Assembly: GCA_007123655.1 (NCBI GenBank)
Contig: SKKR01000096.1
Span: forward strand, 1-8,304
DNA from: Thermomicrobiaceae bacterium
GTDB taxonomy: Bacteria > Chloroflexota > Chloroflexia > Thermomicrobiales > Thermomicrobiaceae
Reading direction: 5' to 3'
Length of the DNA stretch: 8,304 nucleotides
In this document: positions 1-5,813 of the stretch, piece after piece
Layout of the letters: every line of letters starts with the position of its first letter
Position numbering within the stretch: the first letter of the stretch is position 1
Position numbers and translations under genes: made by a program
The notes under the pieces: generated by a model
What the model saw: the letters and a program-made list of their open reading frames with translations, nothing else
Told to the model about the DNA's origin: nothing
The model's database searches: none

Positions 1-1406
1 GAACCGACCGGATACGCAAACGTCGTGGTTCTGTTTTCCAGGGGGCGTCGCTCTGGATCGTTGATCGCTTCCCAGGATTCGCTGGTGTGCCCGAGAATGA
101 AGTCGTTTGGATCAAAGCTCGGTGTGCTGACCATGGCCCGGACGGCGCCGGTGTCTGGGTCCAGAACAACGACGCTGCCGGAGTGATCATCGAGCGAATC
201 GTAGACTGCTCGCTGAAGGTCGATATCGATCGTCAGGGTGATGTCCGCAGCAGGTTCACTCGGCCTCTCCGCGATAGTCGACCGCTCGGTCCCGTCTGGC
301 CCGACGATGATCATCCGACCGCCTCGCGTGCCGGCGAGAAACTCGTCTCCCCACGCCTCGATACCGCCGCGCCCGAGAACATCTCCCGGCGCGTAGCCTT
401 CGCTTATGAGTTCCGGAAGCTCGTCCGCGGTGACCTCGGTGAGATAACCGACGACGTGCGCCGCAGCGGGGCCTGCCGGGTAGACCCGTTCCGGCCAGGA
501 CTGGATCGAGACGCCGGGGATCGATTCAAGGTCGCTCCGCAATCCGTCGTCCATCTGATGCGGGAAGTCTCGGATCGGCATGAACCAGCCGTCTTCGCCG
601 CCTTCGTAGAGTCCCTGGATACGCTCTTCAGACATGTCCAGAAGATCGCTCAACTCATCGAGCATGGCGTCTTCATCTTCGATGTCTCCCGGGATCACCC
701 CGACTTTGCTGATCTGCCCAAGATGCGCCAGCGGGCGCCCGTGGGCGTCCAGGATTCGCCCCCGCTGGGGGATGTCCGGCCGCCAGCGGATGAATCCGTC
801 CGCCAGGTCATCGACTATCAGGGAGGGTGACCATTCAACTCTCGGTCGTCCCTGAGCTTCCTCAACCATTGGGAGAAGGATTTCTTCCTCGAACTCGCCG
901 ACCCGGGCTGAGTCCCGCCACACCGAGAGCGTGAATCGAAGCGCGTCCGAAACACCGCCAGTCACTTCGACGTCCATATCCGTGACGGCGAGTTCCTCGT
1001 TAATGCCTTCGTACCGCTCCACGAACTCTTCCCGGGTGATAATTGACTTGGACTCTTCGGAAATCAGTTCATACATGCCCCGGTAGTCGCCGGCGGCCCA
1101 GAGTGTCGCCCACCCCTCGGCGATTTCCTCGGCGGATTCGAGGTCGTCCGGATCAGGTGGAGCCGGTGTCGGTTCGTCCTCATCGTCAGCGACTACGGCA
1201 TCAGCGTCGTCTTCACCGTTGGTCGCGACTTCTCCGTTCTCGCCGGCGGAGTCTGTCCCGAGCGTACCGGTTCCCAGCCGGTCTGCCAGGAGAAACAGCC
1301 CGACCGCGATCACGCCGATCGCGAACATTGTCAGGATGACCATTGCGACGATGTTGCGAGACTGTTGCTGTTTGCGGCCCGCATATGGGGACCGATACCT
1401 GGACAC
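1..1406 (-). CDS. Class B penicillin-binding protein (peptidoglycan D,D-transpeptidase), 3' part outside window
   Basis: This is a membrane-anchored peptidoglycan transpeptidase that cross-links the cell wall outside the membrane. I translated 468 codons without a stop or frameshift. A short basic N-terminus (GRKQQQSRN) precedes one membrane segment at about residues 18-41. An acidic, proline-containing linker follows (about 50-90), then an NTF2-like region similar to MecA_N (about 90-205, GWATLWAAGDY). The dimerisation domain starts near residue 210 (PQRGRILDAHGRPLA) and includes RVYPAGPAAAHVVGYL near 307. The transpeptidase domain begins at about 391 (LTIDIDLQ, then GSVVVLDPDTGAVRAM). The last readable residues are NRTTTFAYPVG plus 'TC' of the next codon. 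TCN always encodes Ser, so residue 469 should be the catalytic Ser of SxxK. The KTG-type motifs lie outside the window. The GTG start at 1406 is chosen because an in-frame TGA lies just upstream and a GGAAGG box sits 8 nt before it. The gene lies downstream of prs on the same strand but has its own gap and possible promoter. The exact class (PBP2-like or PBP3-like) is not resolved. Confidence 0.9.
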   Translation of the reverse strand, partial: MSRYRSPYAGRKQQQSRNIVAMVILTMFAIGVIAVGLFLLADRLGTGTLGTDSAGENGEVATNGEDDADAVVADDEDEPTPAPPDPDDLESAEEIAEGWATLWAAGDYRGMYELISEESKSIITREEFVERYEGINEELAVTDMDVEVTGGVSDALRFTLSVWRDSARVGEFEEEILLPMVEEAQGRPRVEWSPSLIVDDLADGFIRWRPDIPQRGRILDAHGRPLAHLGQISKVGVIPGDIEDEDAMLDELSDLLDMSEERIQGLYEGGEDGWFMPIRDFPHQMDDGLRSDLESIPGVSIQSWPERVYPAGPAAAHVVGYLTEVTADELPELISEGYAPGDVLGRGGIEAWGDEFLAGTRGGRMIIVGPDGTERSTIAERPSEPAADITLTIDIDLQRAVYDSLDDHSGSVVVLDPDTGAVRAMVSTPSFDPNDFILGHTSESWEAINDPERRPLENRTTTFAYPVG

Positions 1407-1414
1407 GGGCGGTG

Positions 1415-1420
1415 CCTTCC
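1415..1420 (-). promoter_or_regulatory. Ribosome binding site that sets the GTG start of the PBP gene
   Basis: GGAAGG on the minus strand lies 8 nt before the GTG at 1406. No in-frame ATG lies between the upstream in-frame stop and this GTG, so the site decides the start. Confidence 0.7.
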
Positions 1421-1522
1421 ACAGTGGTGCTGGTCAGAATGCTGTGTGCGTGCCTGTGCAGTATCCACCGGGCGCCTCGCGTGTGAATCGCCCGCGCGAC
1501 TGGCCCGCTTGTCACACACCGA

Positions 1523-1531
1523 ATTCTAGCA
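1523..1531 (-). promoter_or_regulatory. Possible extended -10 promoter for the PBP gene
   Basis: The minus strand reads TGCTAGAAT, which is TGn followed by TAGAAT, five of six matches to TATAAT. No good -35 box is present 16-18 nt upstream, which is tolerated by extended -10 promoters. Initiation would fall near 1516 and give a leader of about 110 nt before the GTG. The sequence pattern is seen; promoter activity is inferred. Confidence 0.4.
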
Positions 1532-1552
1532 AGTCCTACAACTGATCGTACA

Positions 1553-1575
1553 CCTGAACAGCCGTGTTGCTCAGG
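1553..1575 (-). terminator. Hairpin overlapping the prs stop codon, possible weak terminator
   Basis: CCTGAGCA and TGTTCAGG form an 8-bp stem with one G-T pair around a 7-nt loop. The 5' arm includes the prs TGA at 1571-1573. No T-run follows, so it is not a standard intrinsic terminator. It could attenuate read-through, protect the mRNA 3' end, or be chance. Confidence 0.3.
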
Positions 1576-2545
1576 GCATTGGCGTCCTGTCCGCGCTCCG
1601 GTAGGCGGAACTAACGCTGGTTCCGGTGTGGATCCGCTGTATTGACTCGCCGAGGAGCGACGCTATCGAGAGGACGGTAATCTTCTCTATTGCTTTCTCA
1701 GGGGGAAGCGGGATGGTGTTGGTAGTCACCAGTTCCCGGATCGCGGACTGCTCCAGACGCTCGATCGCCGGGCCGCTCAGTACCGGATGCGTGCACGCAG
1801 CGTAGACTTCGGCTGCTCCATTTTCGATGCAGACGTTGGCGGCCTGTATGATCGAACCGGCGGTGTCGATTTCGTCGTCGATTATGACGACTGGCTGCCC
1901 CTCGACGCTTCCGATAAGGTTCAGGATCTCGGTCTTATCCACGTTTCCGACGCGACGTTTCTCGATGATCGCAAGCGAGGCATCGATGTCCTCCGCGAAG
2001 TTCCGGGCGCGCTTGGTGCTTCCGAGATCGGGCGCCACGACGACCGGGTTACGCAGATGCTTGTTATTGAAGTAGTCCGCAAGCGTTATGAGTGCCGTCA
2101 TCTCATCCACCGGGATGTTGAAAAACCCCTGCAACTGGCCGGCATGTAGGTCAACCGTCAGGACGCGATTTGCCCCGGCGACCGTGATCATGTCCGCGAT
2201 CAGCCTGGCGGTAATTGGAACTCGCGGCTGGTCCTTTTTGTCGGTCCGGCCATATCCGAAATAGGGAATTACCGCTGTGATCCTTCCGGCCGATGACCGC
2301 TTGAGCGTATCGATGATGATCAGCAACTCCATGATGCTCTCGTTGACCTTGCCGCTCAACGACTGGATCACGAACACATCGTTCTCCCGCACACTTTCAT
2401 TGATGCGTACGAAGATGTTTTCGTTGCTGAACTTAAAGGCCTCCATTCGGCCGGGAGGGATATCGATGTAAGCGCAGACCTCACGTGTCAGTTCCGGGTT
2501 GGAGTTCCCTCCGAATATCGTCAACTGGTCATACAGCCTACTCAT
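1571..2545 (-). CDS. prs: Ribose-phosphate pyrophosphokinase (PRPP synthetase)
   Basis: This cytoplasmic enzyme transfers diphosphate from ATP to ribose 5-phosphate, making PRPP for purine, pyrimidine, NAD, His and Trp synthesis. The 324-residue length fits class I enzymes. Visible signatures are VRINESVRENDVFVIQS (46-62), the ATP/catalytic loop YFGYGRTDKKDQPRVPITA (95-113), DLHAGQLQGFFNIPVDEMTAL (132-152, with metal-ligand His134), the flexible-loop catalytic segment IIEKRR (193-198), and the PRPP-binding loop VVIIDDEIDTAGS (219-231). The ATP-site segment FSNEN (39-43) has Asn where many homologues have Glu (FSDGE or FSNQE). About ten residues extend beyond the usual SVSS-type C-terminus (YRSADRTPMP). 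The ATG at 2545 overlaps the end of rnc by 8 nt. A GAGGGAG box within rnc lies 9 nt upstream, pointing to translational coupling. It is the last gene of the likely rnc-prs operon. Confidence 0.97.
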   Translation of the reverse strand: MSRLYDQLTIFGGNSNPELTREVCAYIDIPPGRMEAFKFSNENIFVRINESVRENDVFVIQSLSGKVNESIMELLIIIDTLKRSSAGRITAVIPYFGYGRTDKKDQPRVPITARLIADMITVAGANRVLTVDLHAGQLQGFFNIPVDEMTALITLADYFNNKHLRNPVVVAPDLGSTKRARNFAEDIDASLAIIEKRRVGNVDKTEILNLIGSVEGQPVVIIDDEIDTAGSIIQAANVCIENGAAEVYAACTHPVLSGPAIERLEQSAIRELVTTNTIPLPPEKAIEKITVLSIASLLGESIQRIHTGTSVSSAYRSADRTPMP

Positions 2546-3305
2546 GGTCCGGCGCTCCCTCTTCCCCGGTCAGATGGCTCAGTGCCTCGCGAGCGGCTTC
2601 CTGCTGGGCGGCGCGCTTGCTGCTTCCGCGTCCTATCCCAACCCGTTGATCATCGACGACGACCTCTACCTCGAATGTTCGCTGATGCGGGGGTCCACTC
2701 ACATCCAGCGTATTGTAGACAGGTGTGATCCGGTGTCGATCCTGGATCAGCTCCTGCAGGCGGCCTTTGTAGTTGGTCTCCTGTCCCGCGCTGATGAACG
2801 CCGCGGCGTCTTCCTGCAGTAGCTTGCGCAGGAACGAACGCGTCCGGGTGAGCCCGCGGTCCAGATAGATCGCCGCGATTATCGCCTCGAACGCACCGGC
2901 CAGTATTCGTTCCCGGACCGAGCCATCGCTCACCACCTCTCCGCGCCCCAGATACAGATGCTGTTCAATGCCGAACTGTTTCGCCCAGGCGGCGAGCGTT
3001 TCAGTGCGGACCAGTGCGGCACGGTAGGCGGTAAGCTCGCCTTCCGGGAGCTCCGGAAACCTGTGGTACAGAAATTCGCCGGTGATCATCCCCAGCACGG
3101 CGTCTCCCAGGAACTCGAGGCGCTCATTGGAGTCCGTACCGGCCTCGTCGCTTTCCAGTCCGAGTTCGTTGAGGTAGGAACGATGAACAAGCGCGAGTCT
3201 GAGCAGGTCCGGGTTCTCGAACTCCACACCGAGCGAGGTCGACACCGCCTCGAGTCGCCGTTCGTCATCGTGCGTCAGTTCGTGGGGCGCGGGATTCCCG
3301 GTCAT
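2538..3305 (-). CDS. rnc: Ribonuclease III with a substituted metal-site residue
   Basis: This is the double-stranded-RNA endonuclease that processes rRNA precursors and structured mRNAs in the cytoplasm, acting as a dimer. The 255-residue protein has the RNase III domain at about 18-168 and a double-stranded RNA-binding domain at about 177-246 (NYKGRLQELIQ through GRGSSKRAAQQEAAREALSHL). The signature NERLEFLGDAVLG is intact at 60-72, giving Glu61, Glu64 and Asp68 (E. coli Glu38, Glu41 and Asp45). The second acidic pair is altered. The segment ILAGAFEAIIAAIYLD (134-149) has Gly137 where E. coli has Asp114, while Glu140 (E. coli Glu117) is kept. Activity is likely but may be reduced or use different metal coordination. 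The ATG at 3305 lies 3 nt after the upstream stop, with GAGGT 6 nt before it. The stop overlaps prs. The annotation as RNase III is firm; the effect of the substitution is inferred. Confidence 0.96.
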   Translation of the reverse strand: MTGNPAPHELTHDDERRLEAVSTSLGVEFENPDLLRLALVHRSYLNELGLESDEAGTDSNERLEFLGDAVLGMITGEFLYHRFPELPEGELTAYRAALVRTETLAAWAKQFGIEQHLYLGRGEVVSDGSVRERILAGAFEAIIAAIYLDRGLTRTRSFLRKLLQEDAAAFISAGQETNYKGRLQELIQDRHRITPVYNTLDVSGPPHQRTFEVEVVVDDQRVGIGRGSSKRAAQQEAAREALSHLTGEEGAPDHE

Positions 3306-3308
3306 CCA

Positions 3309-3746
3309 TCAACCTCGTCTGTCCAGCACCCGGTCGAGGTCCAGATCCGCTTCTCTGGCAACTCGCTTTAGCCGGTCCCAGTCGATCCAGATTGTATAGA
3401 CATAGTGCATCGTCGTCGTCTCGCGCGTGCGGGACGTTGCCATGCCGGGACCTACCAGAAAGTGCACCAGAGCATCCGCGATCCGGTTCTCCTCGTTATC
3501 CCGATCATCCAGTGTGATGGCATCACCCCCGGCTTTGACAGCCGCGTGTGCGCGCAGAAGGCCTGAACGGAACGCATCTTCCAGATCGTCCGCTCGCCTT
3601 TCCTCCGCCCTGAGCGCGCGTTCTCGCTCATCGTCCAGTTCTTCACCCGGCAGGGTTGGCGACTCGCGCTCGACCTCTTTCACTTCCTCCGGGCCCGTGT
3701 AGTTCCGGGCGATGTATCGGAGCAACTTCGTGAGTTCGTCCGTCAC
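3309..3746 (-). CDS. Small charged protein of unknown function, first gene of the rnc-prs operon
   Basis: I do not recognise this family. The 145-residue product is soluble, with no signal peptide or membrane segment. Residues 1-15 (TDELTKLLRYIARNY) look helical. Residues 19-58 are highly charged and Glu/Arg-rich and may form a long helix or coiled coil. A central part (62-105) ends in a hydrophobic ADALVHFLVGPG segment. The C-terminus has an aromatic patch, HYVYTIWIDWDRLKRVA (114-130), then an acidic-basic tail. The start is placed at GTG 3746 because GGAAGGG lies 6 nt upstream. A perfect TATAAT at 3784-3789 would fall inside the coding part if the upstream ATG at 3818 were used. Three nucleotides separate its stop from the rnc start, so it is probably translated with rnc and prs. 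No catalytic motif is visible. A role in RNA metabolism is only suggested by position. Confidence 0.75.
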   Translation of the reverse strand: MTDELTKLLRYIARNYTGPEEVKEVERESPTLPGEELDDERERALRAEERRADDLEDAFRSGLLRAHAAVKAGGDAITLDDRDNEENRIADALVHFLVGPGMATSRTRETTTMHYVYTIWIDWDRLKRVAREADLDLDRVLDRRG

Positions 3747-3752
3747 CAGCGG

Positions 3753-3759
3753 CCCTTCC
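3753..3759 (-). promoter_or_regulatory. Ribosome binding site for the unknown gene upstream of rnc
   Basis: GGAAGGG on the minus strand sits 6 nt before GTG 3746. It favours this GTG over the upstream in-frame ATG at 3818, which lies upstream of the likely promoter. Confidence 0.7.
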
Positions 3760-3783
3760 TGATCGATTTCGGTTGAATTGCCA

Positions 3784-3789
3784 ATTATA
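3784..3789 (-). promoter_or_regulatory. Perfect TATAAT -10 box, likely promoter of the unknown gene-rnc-prs operon
   Basis: The minus strand carries an exact TATAAT. Initiation would fall near 3777 and give a leader of about 30 nt before GTG 3746, a good fit. No TTGACA-like -35 element stands at 16-18 nt upstream, so activator or alternative sigma use is possible. An exact TATAAT is unlikely by chance in sequence this GC-rich, but function is inferred. Confidence 0.55.
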
Positions 3790-3972
3790 GGTGACACCGG
3801 CTTCCGGGCGTTATGCACATTCCGCTCGTCCCCTTGTGGGGGAACGCGACGTGCGCGGGCCTTTCCCGGGCGGCCATCGCGAGCCAGCGGCCGTGCAACA
3901 CTGGTGGACCGAGGTCGCTGGCGCCCGGGGGCATACTACACTGAAACAGCAACATGCTTGGCGCGACAGGGA

Positions 3973-3978
3973 AGGGAG
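3973..3978 (+). promoter_or_regulatory. Ribosome binding site of the GH15 gene
   Basis: The purine-rich stretch AAGGGA, preceded and followed by further purines, lies 11 nt before ATG 3990, a little far. The alternative in-frame ATG at 3954 has no purine box upstream, so this site favours the later start. The nearer GTG at 3982 is out of frame. Confidence 0.5.
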
Positions 3979-3989
3979 ATCGTGAATCC

Positions 3990-5813
3990 ATGCCGGAGTT
4001 TCAGCCAGTTGAGCGTATCGACGGGTACCTGCCCATCGAGGACCACGCCCTGATCGGTGACTGCGTGAGCTCGGCACTCGTCGCCCGCGACGGAAGTATC
4101 CCGTGGATGTGCGTACCGCGATTCGATTCCCCGCCGCTGTTCGCCCAGATACTGGACACTGAACGCGGTGGGCATTTCACGATCACGCTGGAGGGACTGA
4201 CGGAGGCGCGACAGTATTACGTGAGGGACACCGGCGTGCTCGTGACCGAGCTCAGGAGTCCGGAGGGACTTGTCCGGATTACCGACGTGATAACGCTCCG
4301 AAGCGGCGTCGACCTGAACGAAGATGCCCCGCCCGGGCGGCGCGAGTTGCTTCGCCAGGTGGAAGTCGTGCAGGGTCCCGTCCGGCTTCGGGTGAGCCTG
4401 GCACCCCGCGGAGGCGCGGAAGCCGAGCGCAGCAGCGGAGGCTATCGGATTGGCTGCCACGAATTCCCGGAGCTCGACCTGCATCTCGCGTCAACGATCG
4501 AGCTGGACGGTCTTCACACCGAGCTGGACGTCGAGGAGTCCGAGCGGTTCTTTCTGACTCTGCAATGGGAGAGAGCGCCGCATCGGTTCGCGCCAGTATC
4601 CCCGGTTCAGAGCCTGGAATCGACGATCGATGCCTGGCGGCGGTGGATCAGTTGTTTTCATTACGACGGGCCGCAATACGACCTCGTCCGAGGATCCGCG
4701 GTCGCGCTGAAAATGATGGATTTTGTGCCGACCGGTGCGATCGTCGCTGCGCCGACGTCGTCCCTGCCGGAAGCCATCGGCGGCCCGCGTAACTGGGACT
4801 ATCGATACGCGTGGATACGTGATTGCGCGTTTTCGGTGTATGCCCTGCGCCGAATCGGGATGGAAAGCGAAGCATGGGCATTTCTCGGATGGGTGCTCGA
4901 TGCGGTCGAGCGAGACGGTCGCCCGCACGTGCTTTACACCCTTGATGGCGACCAGCCCGCACCAGAGTGGGAGGATCCGAATCTCGAGGGGTACCGTCAA
5001 TCCCCACCGGTACGCTGGGGAAATGGCGCCGCGGACCAGCGGCAGCATGACGTCTTCGGCGAGATTCTGGATGTTGCCTACCAGTGGGGGATGCCCGGCG
5101 GACATATTGACGATCATCTCTGGGAACGACTGTGGCCATTGATTGATAACGCCGCGAAGGAATGGCGCACGCCCGATCACGGGATCTGGGAGATCCGCGC
5201 TCCTGGACGGCTGTTCACGTATTCCGCGGCGATGTGTCAGGTTGCGCTCGATCGTGGCGCCAGGCTTGCCGAGCACTTCGGCCTTGAAGGCGATATATCA
5301 CGTTGGAGACAGGAAGCCGAAATGATCCGTCGCGGGATCCTGGATGAGGCCTGGGTGCCGGAAATGAATTCGCTCACCGAGCATCTTGGCGGCGGCGGGC
5401 TCGATGCCAGTTTGCTGACACTGCCGCTGCGACGCGTGATTCCCGCGGACCACCCCAGGATGGTTGCGACCGTGGAGGCTGTCATGCAGCGACTTGGCGC
5501 GGGCGAGGGCCTGATGTACCGCTACCTTCCGGACGAATCCCCCGACGGGCTCCCCGGTCACGAGGGTGCATTTCTGCTTTGCAGCTTCTGGTACGTCGAC
5601 AACCTGACGATGCAGGGACGGATCGAGGAGGCGCTGGACCTCTACAACTCGCTCTGCAGCCGGGCGAATCCCACCGGGCTTTTATCCGAGCAGATTGACG
5701 CTGAAAGCGGTCGATTCCTGGGGAACTTCCCACAGGCGTTCAGCCACGTCGGGGTCATATCGTCCGGCATCAACCTGCAATGGGCGATGGAACACGAGGG
5801 AGACTCGTCATGA
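3990..5813 (+). CDS. Glycoside hydrolase family 15 protein (glucoamylase/trehalase-like)
   Basis: GH15 enzymes release glucose from alpha-glucans or trehalose by an inverting mechanism. The 607-residue product has the bacterial N-terminal beta-sandwich at about 8-200 (GYLPIEDHALIGDCVSSALV, then DGSIPW and PRFDSPPLFAQILD). The (alpha/alpha)6 barrel spans about 225-600. Barrel landmarks are PTSSLPEAIGGPRNWDYRYAW (255-275), the general acid Glu401 in HGIWEIRAPGRLFTYS, and the general base Glu567 in GLLSEQIDAESGRFLGNFPQAFSHVGVI. Both catalytic acids are intact. In the MCxVALDR segment, Gln417 replaces the Trp that I recall as conserved. There is no signal peptide, so it acts in the cytoplasm. This suits trehalose or storage glucan as substrate, but the two cannot be told apart here. 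The start at 3990 rather than 3954 is set by the purine-rich box. The stop shares ATGA with the next gene. A weak CATACT at 3931-3936 could be part of a promoter, but no -35 box supports it. Confidence 0.93.
   Translation: MPEFQPVERIDGYLPIEDHALIGDCVSSALVARDGSIPWMCVPRFDSPPLFAQILDTERGGHFTITLEGLTEARQYYVRDTGVLVTELRSPEGLVRITDVITLRSGVDLNEDAPPGRRELLRQVEVVQGPVRLRVSLAPRGGAEAERSSGGYRIGCHEFPELDLHLASTIELDGLHTELDVEESERFFLTLQWERAPHRFAPVSPVQSLESTIDAWRRWISCFHYDGPQYDLVRGSAVALKMMDFVPTGAIVAAPTSSLPEAIGGPRNWDYRYAWIRDCAFSVYALRRIGMESEAWAFLGWVLDAVERDGRPHVLYTLDGDQPAPEWEDPNLEGYRQSPPVRWGNGAADQRQHDVFGEILDVAYQWGMPGGHIDDHLWERLWPLIDNAAKEWRTPDHGIWEIRAPGRLFTYSAAMCQVALDRGARLAEHFGLEGDISRWRQEAEMIRRGILDEAWVPEMNSLTEHLGGGGLDASLLTLPLRRVIPADHPRMVATVEAVMQRLGAGEGLMYRYLPDESPDGLPGHEGAFLLCSFWYVDNLTMQGRIEEALDLYNSLCSRANPTGLLSEQIDAESGRFLGNFPQAFSHVGVISSGINLQWAMEHEGDSS
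5796..5802 (+). promoter_or_regulatory. Ribosome binding site inside the GH15 3' end, for the dehydrogenase gene
   Basis: GAGGGAG lies 7 nt before ATG 5810 and within the last codons of the GH15 gene. It picks this ATG over the in-frame ATG at 5780 and supports coupled translation. Confidence 0.75.

Noticed and set aside
87..830. A 247-codon open frame on the plus strand
   Set aside because: It lies opposite the PBP gene, whose minus-strand translation shows continuous, recognisable domains. The plus-strand product has no family features. It is an antisense shadow.
3893..3914. T-box-like string GGTGGACCGAGG upstream of the GH15 gene
   Set aside because: The T-box core needs GGTGGnACCGCG. 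Here one base is missing and no stem I or terminator is visible. The downstream gene is not an aminoacyl-tRNA or amino-acid gene.
3884..3922. Inverted repeat CCAGCG ... CGCTGG in the gap before the GH15 gene
   Set aside because: The arms are only 6 bp with a loop of over 20 nt, which is expected by chance in GC-rich DNA.
3936..4484. A 182-codon minus-strand open frame opposite the GH15 start
   Set aside because: The plus-strand GH15 N-terminal domain is clearly coding. The antisense product shows no motif.
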